Source of the DNA: Linnemannia hyalina
Taxonomy: Eukaryota > Mortierellomycota > Mortierellomycetes > Mortierellales > Mortierellaceae
Assembly: GCA_019671135.1 (NCBI GenBank)
Contig: JAHRHY010000006.1
Span: 434,001-498,000 of the forward strand
DNA: 64,000 bases
Reading direction: 5' to 3'
Below, piece after piece: positions 46,994 through 57,014 of the stretch (its first letter is position 1; the number at the start of each line of letters is the position of its first letter). Both the position numbers and the translations under genes were made by a program. Below the pieces are notes generated by a model, which ran no database searches, was not told the origin of the DNA, and saw only the letters and a program-made list of their open reading frames with translations.

Positions 46994-49807
46994 ATGGACC
47001 CTCCATTATCTCCAGGACACAATAGACCCTCTGACTCAGCTCAATCCCTTCCGGTTCAGGGACAACCAGACCAACCAGCATCACAAAAGTGCAATGCACT
47101 AACCAACCAAGTTCAGTCTCCTCCAGCTCAAGATCAGCCAGACCAACTAGAATCGTCTGAGCACAATGCACCAGCAGACGCAAATCAGTCCCCTCCAGCC
47201 CAAGGAGAACCAAACCAACCACCACCATCCCCTGAGCATAATGCGCCTGTTGATTCTGCACAATCACTCCAAACACCATCAAATCTACCATCGCCAGATC
47301 GCTCGTATTGCGTCCAAGACTCGCTCAGCCCAGAGGTCCATCCTATGGTCAACGTAAGAGTGAACCGCCCGAGAAACTTTGCAGCAGAGACCCGCTTCCA
47401 CGACATGCAACAACAACAACATTACGAAACTCCTTCTTTACCAGCAGCACCACCAATAATATTACCATTTCCTCCGCTACCCGACCCTCTACCTTCTTAC
47501 AAACACCCTCGAGATGAATATGACAGCGATCCTGGAACTCCTACCTACAGAACACAAGACAAAGAGAGCAATCGAGAATCCATAAGACGCAGGCTTAGTG
47601 CACCCGCTGTAGCACCATCGACTCCTGGAACAGCACCACCACCAAAACCAAGATATGCCATAGCCAGGAGACGGTGGAACCATAACCCTGCGTCGTTGCC
47701 ATGGTCGCCTCTTGCACTCGGGTTTGCCTCGAAATCAGAAATGTCTCCATTTTCCTATTTCCGAAGGTCGAGGTATCTGCGTGGGGCAATAGGAACGCGG
47801 GCTCTGCTACCCTCGCCTCTCATACCCCCAAGCCCTTCGCACTCAAACCCGGAACATCCATCATCGCCGCTGACAACGACAACAACACCACTGCAGCCTG
47901 TTCTGTTGCCTGTGGGCTCTGCCGTCGAGAGTGTGGTACAATCACCAGGTATTACCGTACCACACCATGGTCATTCGCCTGAGCGTCACTTGATATCGCC
48001 ACCACAGTCTGTGCTTCAGTTACCAGTACACCTACAGCGACCATTGCCGCCGCCGGTCTCTGTTCCAGGATTGATGGGACCACCACCATTACCCACCCAG
48101 AATCGGCAACAAGTACAAGATCAAGCATGGGCACAAGCCAAAGCTCAGGCAGAATCACTGACGCAGGCACGAGCCCAAGCACAAAAGCTAGCTCAGGCAC
48201 AAGAACCACCACCACCAATACCATCACCGCTACCATTACGTCTTACCCGCTTCCTCAAAAATCACGGAGGCAGTTACGAAGCGAAAAACCTCCGTGTATT
48301 CATTCACGTCCATGAATCTAGCGTTGCAACGAATCTATACAGCATTTTCGCAGACTTTTGCAATGAGCGAGGTCTGGAAGGTGTAAAACGTTTGGATATT
48401 ACGCTGGACTGGGCGTGGACAAAGGGAGACCTGGAGCAGCTGGCAGCCGCTGTCCGTGGTTGTAGATTTAAAACCTTAACCATTAATGGAGGCAATAGCC
48501 GCTCTCAATTGCATCATCGCGCCGCTAGAAAAGGTGCTGCTACCCCTGCTGTCACCCTGTTTGATCCGTTGATCCAACTCTTCGGCTTTAAGCCGCTTGC
48601 GTGCATTCATCTCGAAAACATGCCCGACTGCCTCCAGGAATTCAGTGTCAAATTTCCGGCCGATCTCTCACATCTGAGAACTCTTCAGGTCCATCTCAAT
48701 ATCTTCAATTGGAATTACCCTCCCGGACAAAAGTTTTTCAAACTAGCTAGGCGACTCAGTCACATCAAACTGTTGATTGTCGAGTGCCCTCTTGAGGATT
48801 ATAGAGCCTACCTCATGAACATCTGGCTTGGGTTGATGGCTCCGTCGGCAGCTCCGATCAACACGTTTTCAACCGAGCCTCCTTCTCAGGACATTGAGGT
48901 CCAGCTGTTATCGCGAGGAATGGTACACGCCACAGCCTTCTTCAAGAGGCAAGGGACTGTACCAGAATCCCTCATTGTTGACCTGGGTTTCATCGATAAG
49001 TACGAGGTTACCTGGGAATATCTGCTCAACAACACCATTGCCGAGAATATCCATACTTTCCGTCTCAACGAAGCACCGACAGAAAAATGGTTCCCATTTG
49101 TCCTGAAGTGGCTCACATCTCGGCAACAGCGACCATTCTCTTTGTCTTCCACTTTGTCGGCCTCAACAGAATCAACTCCAGCCACCACCACCACCACCAC
49201 CACCACCACCAGCATCGATACCTACAACAATACAGTTACCGAATACGTCCGCCTCCGAGAAGTTAGCCTGTGCTGCAGTCGCCTCCGAGCCGACAGCGAG
49301 CGTGACTTCATCGAACTCATCAAACTCGCGACATCGCCTACCCTCGGCCTACAACGCCTCCACCTCATTCAGCTCCGCCTGCCCCTTGATTCACCAAAAG
49401 TCCATTTATTGGGCAACCAGAATGTTAGTCGTACTACATGGTCAGGACTATTCATCAACTACAATCTCTGGAATCTGGAGGAGCTTGAGATTGAGGATTC
49501 GAACTTTGGAGATATTCATATAGAGGGGTTTTTATTCTTTATGGCTAATATGAAGAAATTAGAGGACAATGAGAAAACGAAACGGAGGAAGCGAGAGGAG
49601 CGTAGGAGACAACTGGAGCTCGGGCTTATAACCTTGGAGGATGGAGAGGTGGAGGAGGAGGAGGAAGATGATTTCGATATTGTTAGGATGAGGTTGAAAG
49701 CTATTAGGTTCAAAAAACATCGTCTGACTCACGAAGTCGAATCATGTATGAAGGGAAGGTTAAAGGACATAGATTCATCCATTCAGGTGTTTCTAATGAA
49801 CAAATAA
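46994..49807 (+). CDS. expanded-family LRR-like protein with Pro/Gln-rich repeats
   Basis: Function unknown; single exon, 937 residues. The first 95 residues are imperfect repeats of about 25 residues around the pattern QSPPAQGEPNQP followed by HNAP. A long Pro/Ser/Thr-rich disordered region and an Ala/Gln helix (QAWAQAKAQAESLTQA) follow. The conserved part starts near residue 415 with RVFIHVHESS, then LDITLDWAWTKGDLEQLA and LTINGG, the same landmarks as VTVDW/LTISGG at 7.1-9.8 kb and IGLDWVGG at 40.8-44.1 kb. Leucine-rich repeats continue to a charged C-terminus with a Lys/Arg- and Glu-rich helix. The exon-1 module and the Cys-bearing middle domain are absent. A 10-residue Thr run lies near 730. 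Likely cytoplasmic or nuclear, as no signal or membrane segment is seen. Confidence 0.85.
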   Translation: MDPPLSPGHNRPSDSAQSLPVQGQPDQPASQKCNALTNQVQSPPAQDQPDQLESSEHNAPADANQSPPAQGEPNQPPPSPEHNAPVDSAQSLQTPSNLPSPDRSYCVQDSLSPEVHPMVNVRVNRPRNFAAETRFHDMQQQQHYETPSLPAAPPIILPFPPLPDPLPSYKHPRDEYDSDPGTPTYRTQDKESNRESIRRRLSAPAVAPSTPGTAPPPKPRYAIARRRWNHNPASLPWSPLALGFASKSEMSPFSYFRRSRYLRGAIGTRALLPSPLIPPSPSHSNPEHPSSPLTTTTTPLQPVLLPVGSAVESVVQSPGITVPHHGHSPERHLISPPQSVLQLPVHLQRPLPPPVSVPGLMGPPPLPTQNRQQVQDQAWAQAKAQAESLTQARAQAQKLAQAQEPPPPIPSPLPLRLTRFLKNHGGSYEAKNLRVFIHVHESSVATNLYSIFADFCNERGLEGVKRLDITLDWAWTKGDLEQLAAAVRGCRFKTLTINGGNSRSQLHHRAARKGAATPAVTLFDPLIQLFGFKPLACIHLENMPDCLQEFSVKFPADLSHLRTLQVHLNIFNWNYPPGQKFFKLARRLSHIKLLIVECPLEDYRAYLMNIWLGLMAPSAAPINTFSTEPPSQDIEVQLLSRGMVHATAFFKRQGTVPESLIVDLGFIDKYEVTWEYLLNNTIAENIHTFRLNEAPTEKWFPFVLKWLTSRQQRPFSLSSTLSASTESTPATTTTTTTTTSIDTYNNTVTEYVRLREVSLCCSRLRADSERDFIELIKLATSPTLGLQRLHLIQLRLPLDSPKVHLLGNQNVSRTTWSGLFINYNLWNLEELEIEDSNFGDIHIEGFLFFMANMKKLEDNEKTKRRKREERRRQLELGLITLEDGEVEEEEEDDFDIVRMRLKAIRFKKHRLTHEVESCMKGRLKDIDSSIQVFLMNK

Positions 49808-51050
49808 AAGAAAGAAGCCGTTGTACACTCTAGAATAGGGTGTGTGTTTCGACATGCAATGAGCAATGATGGTGCCTTACTCCACGTCCCCAGTTCTATC
49901 CTTTGAACAAACAAAAGGTTAGCAAAGTGATGTGTTTTGGCTCTTGTAGGAGAAAGGGCTTGCAGAAATGCATGACAAACCTGGAATGTCAACAAACAAA
50001 AAAGGATGCTCCAGCTGATTTACGATCTTCTCACTTTGCTTTCTCCCTTTGTTTTCTTTTCTCCACCAGAGGGGTCGACACAGAAACAAAAAGGAAGCGC
50101 AACTTGACCAACTCTTTCTCAACCGAGTTTGTCCTCTTGTATATAGATCGGAAAGGATTGGCGCATCACAACAGTCAATGGAGATGGCAACTTGCACTTT
50201 ACCAGGCCAGTAAGTTACGCCCATTTCTGCTCCACTTTAGATAGAATGGTCTTTTTGTTTCCTCCCACCAATCCTCTCGTACTCCCTTGTTGCAACGATC
50301 TAGCCCTACTTCTCCAACCTTTCTTGTCTTGCTCGATGATATTACAGAGTGTACAGACTCCAAAGAAAAATTATCCGAGATCAGCATGCGCCTATTTTCT
50401 TCCTCCAAACAAACACAAGTATGTTCTGCATTCCATTCTCCTGCTTCCCCTCCTCCCTTTTCCCCTTGTTTGTGGAAAAATCAGTGGTGAACATGCAAAT
50501 GTAATCTTGTTTAGGTCATCTGTTAACGGACGACGATTCCCCGGTTTATTTGTTTGCTGTTTGCTGCTTGTTGTCTGAACAACCTTTCTTTGTTATGCGC
50601 CATGTTTGGTTTCGATACCCGATGGAGTTCCAGACTCTGTGCCTGACTCGAAAGGGCTCTGTCCTAAATGAGAGCCAACAAAACGAGCTGTCTGGTTGTC
50701 CGTGCACAGGTATTCCGAGTTGTTTTTCTTCTCCTCCTCCTCCTCCTCCTCCTCCTCCTTTTACATCCCTTCTCCAACCACCTCCACATCTTAACCCTCC
50801 GACATTGCCTGGGCTGTTCAAGAAAAGAGATGCAGGTACTTGGTTCAACGGTCGAGGTGAACGCCTCAGGTCACGCCAATCGACTTTCACGCGCTGTTGA
50901 CAAATGTTTTTGCTGTAATCAACCCGACGCCAAAAAAAATAAACAAAACATAAATAACAAAACAACAAAAAGCAGAAACAACATGCAATGAAAATTGGCG
51001 CAAACAATAACAAGCACTCATAAACACATACAAAACATTTGCTTTGTAGG
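49808..51050. other. intergenic, no gene seen
   Basis: Contains a CTC repeat near 50727-50760 and AT-rich stretches. Open frames of about 110-190 codons lack domains and believable composition. Confidence 0.45.
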
Positions 51051-51057
51051 TATAAAA
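51051..51057 (+). promoter_or_regulatory. TATA box of ML-domain gene 1
   Basis: TATAAAA 112 bp upstream of the ATG at 51163. The same element lies 109 bp upstream of ML copy 2, showing that the promoter was duplicated with the gene. Confidence 0.65.
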
Positions 51058-51162
51058 TTGCAACCTTGCAACCTCTGCATCCAAATGAATTCGTTTCCCT
51101 CTCCCACACTTCATTCCCTCGCAACCTCTTGCCAAGCGACCCATTCCCTTTCTTTCAATCTG

Positions 51163-51830
51163 ATGAAGCCAATCCCAATTATCCTGGCCACTTTGACTTT
51201 GATCGGTCTCGCGCAAGGCCTAGCGCCTTTCACAAACTGTGCTGCAAATCCAATCATGACGGTTACTAACTTCGTTGTGATCCCTGACCCGCTTTGCATC
51301 AACCACAACATGTGTGCCACCGCTACCGGAACTCTGTCGACCAGTATCTTTGCTGACGCCAAATATGCCGTCACCGCACGATACTTAGGTCGAATCGTCT
51401 ACACCGACAACCAAGACTTTTGCGCCCTCTTGGACCAACAGGGACGACCGTGTCCCGTCCCTGCCAATATTGACTCCTTGACCGCCTGCACTCTTGTCAA
51501 GCCAACCGCGCCGGCCTACGTAAGAACGCTTTTCGTGTTACTACAATCTTGACAGCCGCCAAAACAAAATGACGATGCAAGTACGCAAAGTACATAACAC
51601 CTTCTTTTCAACCGTTTATTGTAGATCAGTATGGCAATGACATTCTTGGCCACGAATGGAAACGGAGGTATTATCTACTGTCAGACAGGTAAGCCATAAC
51701 TTGTTTTTGCTCAACCCCAGCGCCGCGCGAAATGAGTGGCGTGCAACCTTTCTCTCTTTTTTTTTGACCATTAACAGCTGCTCTTCATTTTCATCTTCTA
51801 GGAACATTGACGGCTGTACAGTGCCCTTAG
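51163..51830 (+). CDS. secreted ML-domain (MD-2/NPC2-like) lipid-binding protein
   Basis: Probably binds a sterol or phospholipid; it belongs to the ML family that includes NPC2 and the fungal phosphatidylglycerol/phosphatidylinositol transfer protein. Exons are 51163-51519, 51625-51688 and 51802-51830; introns are 105 and 113 nt with GTAAGA and GTAAGC donors; the product is 149 residues. A signal peptide covers about residues 1-20 (LTLIGLAQGL). The mature part has paired cysteines (NCAAN, PLCINHNMCATATGTLS, DFCALL, RPCPVP, TACTLVKP) and the typical closing strands ATNGNGGIIYC and GTLTAVQC. Length and cysteine order fit the family. It is the intact first copy of a three-copy direct array with decaying copies at 52.2 and 53.2 kb. 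Confidence 0.8.
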
Positions 51831-52100
51831 GTAGCTCGTTGCCACAACCGACCTTGTCTTGGTCTTTCTTTGCTTTCCTCAGATTTCAGGCCTCAAGGGC
51901 ATTGATTTTCAGTCTGTGGGATTATCAAACAACCCCAATAAAGGAGCTCAGTTGCGTTGAATATAGTCTTTCGTGTTGTTGATGAGTGTTTATGAAAAAA
52001 AAACTCTGTTCGTGCAGAGGCAAATGCGAGAGAAAAATAATATCATTTGTATCTCCAGAATGTTGCTTTGAGGTTGTATGCTTTTTATTCCTCGCCAATG

Positions 52101-52107
52101 TATAAAA
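52101..52107 (+). promoter_or_regulatory. TATA box of ML-domain pseudogene 2
   Basis: TATAAAA 109 bp upstream of the ATG at 52210, at a spacing almost identical to gene 1. Confidence 0.55.
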
Positions 52108-52209
52108 TGTCACCCCATGACACCCATCCCAACGCCTTGCTTGCTTTCTTTTAGCGTGAATAACCATTCTTTTCTTTTCGCCGTCCCCCACTCACCTCCT
52201 TCTCTCACC

Positions 52210-52512
52210 ATGAAAATCCTTATTAGTGCCGTATCTGCCCTCCCCTCTGCTCATCTTTCTTAGACACGCCAAGTACCGGCCGCCAACTGTGTCTCAAGCC
52301 CGACCGACATGACTGTCACATCCTTCGGATACGTGCCCAATTCTATTTTCCAGAACCAGCAAGTATGCCACAATGCGGTTGGAACCCTGTCCGCTCCTGT
52401 GGTTGATGGCGCCAAGCTTGCGATAGTAGGATGATACACCGACCAGGTGGTCTACACGGTCAACCATGACTGCTGCACTGTCTTGGCTCTGGATGGTTGC
52501 CGTGTCCTGTAA
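52210..52512 (+). pseudogene. ML-domain lipid-binding pseudogene, copy 2
   Basis: Same frame and landmarks as the gene at 51163: start, short signal stretch, NCVSSPTDMTVTSFGY, a cysteine followed by HNAVGTLS, and VVYTVNHD. An in-frame TAG at 52261-52263 directly follows the signal region, a TGA lies at 52432-52434, and a TAA at 52510-52512 ends it before the last conserved cysteine segments. Exons 2 and 3 are not recognisable downstream. Within the surviving part the frame is otherwise kept, so decay is by point stops. Confidence 0.75.
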
Positions 52513-53126
52513 TGACTATAGTCACGTCCTTGCACTCATGGCATCTTATCAAACCGAACGTGCATCCACCGTAAACGTACTGCCTTCATGTCTATTCAGA
52601 CCGTTTTTTCTTGATTTTCAATTGCTCATGTATGAGGACACGAAAAAAAAACAAGGACACGAAAAAACAAGGACGCGAAAAAACCTTAAACAAGCGCTCT
52701 TTTCCGTTGTTCTCCACTGGCCCCTGAAAAAAAAATTGTGCTACAAATGCAAACGGAAATATGATTTAATTCCAATTCTGTAAATACTTCTCAATCTGTG
52801 CACTTCCTTTACACTCATCCTGCGAACAAAGAGCGATGTGGTATTTGCCAAGGCTGACTATCTTTCTCGCTCTCTCTTTCTTTTCCTTCCCTTCGCTATG
52901 TAGTCAACGTCGAGGTAGACAATTACCCATAGGTTGCGTTTTGCGTGCATGCGGCCTTCTCTTCTCACTTTTAGTTGCACCATTCTTTGACCTCCGAGCT
53001 GCAAGGGACGAATAAAAATGAATACAGAGCTGCATACAACTCGGCGTTTGTGCATCATCCATCCTGCAAAAGAAATGAGGGGAAATCAGATGGTAGGGAT
53101 GACTTTCCGAATTGCATAGCAATCCA

Positions 53127-53134
53127 TATAAAAA
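53127..53134 (+). promoter_or_regulatory. TATA box of ML-domain pseudogene 3
   Basis: TATAAAAA 65 bp upstream of the ATG at 53192. Confidence 0.5.
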
Positions 53135-53191
53135 CTTGGGTATTCTTGTTTCTCACCTACCTTCAATCTCACATTTAACCCCCGTTGCACC

Positions 53192-53749
53192 ATGGAAATT
53201 TCGTTCAACATCCTGTCTGACCTTGTTGGGCTCGCACAAGGCCAGGCGCCGTCCACAACTGTGTCCACAACCCTCCACTACTTTCGCCATGACAACTTTT
53301 ACTCTATCTCCTTACCTGGTCTGTGTCATCAAGCATGTGTGTTTCACCGAAACAGGAACTCTGTCGACATCCGTCATTGAAGGTGCTTGAGTAGAAATCA
53401 ACGGAAGGGCTCTTTGGCCGTCTCGTCTATACCGACAACCACGACCTCTGTGATCTCATGGGCGGCCAGGGATTTCCTTGCCCTATCCCGATGGCCGCGA
53501 CTTCAATCACTGCTTGTGTCAATGTGAAGCCCACAATCTCACTTGTCGTAACAACTGCTTTTTTGGGCGTTCTTTTTCAAGGGTAGCTGGCCACGATAGG
53601 TAGCTGGCCACGATAGATATGAGCGTCAGGCGCCTGCAGTCAAACGGTGTCACTCACTTGTCTTTTTTCGTATGGGACATAATAGTGCGACATTGCGATG
53701 CAGTTTAGGGCCACCAACGGAAGTGGCAATACATTCTATTGTACAGCCT
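53192..53749 (+). pseudogene. ML-domain lipid-binding pseudogene, copy 3
   Basis: Family resemblance is spread over several frames: a start with GLAQGQAP, then in another frame a segment with TGTLSTSV, then in a third GRLVYTDNHDLCDL and FPCPIP ending in ACVNVKP. An exon-2 relic (about 53698-53749, RATNGSGNTFYC) is followed by a GTAAGT donor at 53750, exactly where gene 1 has its second intron. Several frameshifts make it non-functional. A 17-bp tandem duplication sits in the region of the first intron. Confidence 0.7.
53582..53615. repeat. 17-bp tandem duplication
   Basis: The unit GGTAGCTGGCCACGATA occurs twice, head to tail (53582-53598 and 53599-53615), within ML pseudogene 3. Confidence 0.9.
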
Positions 53750-53750
53750 G

Positions 53751-56109
53751 TAAGTTTTAACGTCTCTGTCGCTATAATGTTGGGTGGGCTTATCAAGCAT
53801 TCGTTGGCTCCATTTTTCTTCTCTTTCCGAGTAGTGATATTGAAGGCCACTGACAAATTGTTAGAGCTTATCGTGGATCGACTCTCTGGCCCGTCTGAAT
53901 ACGAAAGTTTTCGTGTCTCCTTTACCTGCTTCTCCCCATCAAGCAAATAAACAGACTCCGTGTTGGCCACCACTATCATAATGCAGTGGAAGAAACCTTG
54001 GTTTACATTTGTGGAGATGTTTGGTTTACTGGTGGAGACCCTTATCCTTCCCTCCAACCATACCAAGAGTAGGAACGACTATGGCGGTGCCTGATTGTTT
54101 TGTTTGGTCCAATAGATAACAACAACTACCTGCATGGACCTGATCCACCGCAATCAAAACAAACTACGCCGCACTCGACACAAAGGAGAAAACCAAAAAC
54201 GGAAAACAACACACAGTCCGCTTTTGGCGCGCGTCAAACAAACTCGACGCTTAGAAAGTACAGTACATGTATAATAAAATAATCAAGGCGACACTCATTC
54301 CATCTACGCTTTTGTCAATTACAGCTGCATGCCGTTCATGTTCTGACGCGTATCTTCCTCGTTACGACTGTTTGATCTCTGTCGCTTCCCTGGTAGTCGT
54401 CGCCATTGTCTAGGAATACGTCAACGATGTGATTCAGTCAGTCGCGCTGGGGACGGAAGGAGGACGGAAGGAGGAGGAGGAGGGAAGGTAGTTAAGGTCG
54501 AGATGACGAGCGAGGGAAGGAACGCTGATGAGATAAATAACAATCGAGTTGGTGGAGAGGCGGATCGGGGCTCATGAGGAAGAGCAGTCTGCAGGAGGTG
54601 TACATGAAGTGAGGTCGCGGCGAATAGAAGAGAGGTAACAGATGGCGTTGGGGAGAAACGGAGGAGTTGGATAACTAACTCCTCCTAGAGCATAACAGTC
54701 ATAGACGCTTTTTTTTCTTTTCTCCGGCCGGCCCGCCGGTTCGTGGCCAATTGATCCCAAACTTCGTATTCAGTCCAGAAGCTCGGGACACATACTCGTA
54801 AACCGGGAATACATGGTGCATCGGCATTACTTCGGTCTCATCTGTATGCAAAGGGTTGCATTACATTCGTTGATCCTTTGCTCTTGTGTCGCTTTTGCGA
54901 GTGATTCATTTCGCCTAACCAATAAACCCGATTTCATGTCCAATGGTTTGTTTCACGATCTACAGCGACCCCATCCATTTTTTGCTGTAATCCATACAAC
55001 ATGTTGCCGCACTCAAAAAGTGGCGTAATGGTAGCGAAGTAACATCAGAACGCAAGGGTGAAAAGAAGAGACCGTTTATTCCCGGCAGACAGAGGGTTGT
55101 CGGCCATGTTGCTGCGAAATATCAGTGAAAATGGGGTGAAGAAGGCTGGAAGGTAAGGGATATGGAGAAGTCGAGGGGTGAAAGGAAAAGAAGGGAAAAA
55201 GATGAAAGAGGGTGTGAACTTAAAGGATTAGAAGAGTGTGGACATGGTGGCAAAGGCAATGGTGAAAAAATGGTGGCAAAATCACTATAAAAAAAATCGA
55301 ATATGTGACGTCACCGTTTTTTTTGGAATTTTTTTCAGTTCCTGGTCAAGCGAAGGAAAAAAAAGTTGTTTGAAAGGAGAGAGAGGCAGGGAATAACAAA
55401 GGCAGCAGTGTTGTTTTTGTTTTCGCTCTTCTTTTTTTTCATCCATCACTCACTCCTCCAGGTAAAAGATCGCTGCACCCATGGATCACACTAGCACTCT
55501 ACCCCACCACCACCCTTTACCGGCACACAAAGGACAGGGGACACCTTTGATCAGATCTCACTCGCGCAAACAGCCGACATCGTCGTTTTCGAGTTTTTAT
55601 TTTGTTTCGCCTGCACAGAGGATTTAAACAATAAACCGACAAGGACAGTTTACCCCAGGCGAGCAAAAAGTCTGCAGGACGAATCTACAAGGCACCAGCG
55701 CCCCGCTGGCTTCTCACAGCCAGGGTGTGAATCTATACAACTATGACCGAAAGCAACAGCAACACAACAACTTTTGGCAGCAACCAACAACACTACAGCC
55801 AACAACTATGGCCAGAAGAGTCATATTCTATGGCGAAACCGTAAGCCTTCGACCGGATCCGACAACAAAAGAGCAACAACAACAACAAACAAACCCCATC
55901 ACCAACACCAACATCACCTCCCCTTTTCTCCGAACGCACCGATCACCACACCTCAACCAACCGCCGCCATTTCTTCAATACAGGCTGTGCACCCACCAAC
56001 ACTCCCTTTTGCTCCTCACTCCAATATCAAATGAAAAGCCACAAGTCCACTAACGCCAATTCTCCCCCTTCTCCATAACAATAACTACAAACAAAAACAG
56101 ATATTCATC
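53751..56109. other. intergenic, no gene seen
   Basis: GGA-rich tract near 54455-54485, a poly-purine stretch near 55140-55200, and CAA-rich leader sequence before the NAC gene (55740-56060). No supported gene. Confidence 0.45.
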
Positions 56110-56755
56110 ATGAACCCCGAGAAACTCGCTAAGCTCCAGGCCAACGCCAACCGCTCCAAGGGTGCCCCCCGCCGCGTCGTCAAGAAGGTCCACCGCCCCG
56201 TCGCCCAGGATGACCGCAAGCTCCAGGGTGCTCTCGAGAAGTTGGCCCTTGTTGCCCAGCCCTACGTTGAGGAGGTCAACATGTTCTTGGAGGAGGGCAC
56301 CGTCCTTCACTTCCGTCAGCCCAAGGGTAAGTTCTTTCTTCGGGTATTTGCGAAGCAAATCTAAGACTGAAGCTGACTACAGGAGAGGCAAAACTGTGGC
56401 GAAGCGACCAGGAGAGTCAAGAGAACAATACCGTGTCCACTAGTCCAATTGAGCTAACCATCTCTTGCTCTCACACAAAAACAAAAACCATAAAATAGTC
56501 CACGTCTCGGCTGCCTCCAACACCTACGCCATCTACGGCCGCGGTGAGGAGAAGGAGTTGACTGAGCTCGTCCCCGGTATCTTGAACCAGCTCGGCCCCG
56601 ACTCCCTTGCCTCGCTCCGCAAGCTCGCTGAGTCCTACCAGCAGTCCGCTGCCGGCCAGGCTGCCCTTGCTGCCGAGGGTGATGATGAGGTCCCTGACTT
56701 GGTCGAGTCCTTCGAGGAGGCTTCGATCGAGGAGACCAAGGAGACCACCGCTTAA
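56110..56755 (+). CDS. EGD1: nascent polypeptide-associated complex subunit beta (BTF3/EGD1)
   Basis: Ribosome-associated chaperone subunit that pairs with NAC alpha and shields emerging polypeptides. Exon 1 is 56110-56326 and exon 2 is 56499-56755; the 172-nt intron is phase 1 with a GTAAGT donor; the product is 157 residues. The basic N-terminus ([21 protein letters not shown]) contains the RRK-like ribosome-binding motif. The NAC domain covers about residues 35-95 ([20 protein letters not shown], then [20 protein letters not shown]). The tail is acidic. Codon use is strongly C-ending, as for a highly expressed gene. It converges on the coiled-coil gene at 57015, with 260 bp between them. 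Confidence 0.95.
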
Positions 56756-57014
56756 ATTTCTTTTTTTGTAAATAAGAAAAAAAAAACAGAAACGGGAAAG
56801 ACGACTTTTGACTTGTGAACAATTACAAAACCCCCCAAAAGTGAATGCATTAAATGAGTTCCAACCAAAACATTCTGTACAGTAACTTTCTTAGTCTTTT
56901 TTGTTTGTGTGTGGATGTGTGTTTTTGATTCCCTTGGGAGGGGTATTGAGTGAGCATGGGTTAAAGAGAGTGGAGTGTGTGGTTGTATTATTTGGCTAAA
57001 GTAAAAAAGAGTTG

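Noticed and set aside
46962..47291. Minus-strand frame of 109 codons with regular Val/Leu/Gly repeats
   Set aside because: Antisense shadow of the Pro/Gln-rich repeats in the 937-residue protein.
56376..56470. tRNA-like stretch on the minus strand inside the NAC beta intron (TAGCTCAATTGG resembles an A box)
   Set aside because: The anticodon and T arms do not fold into a normal cloverleaf and the B-box match is poor; at best a decayed relic.
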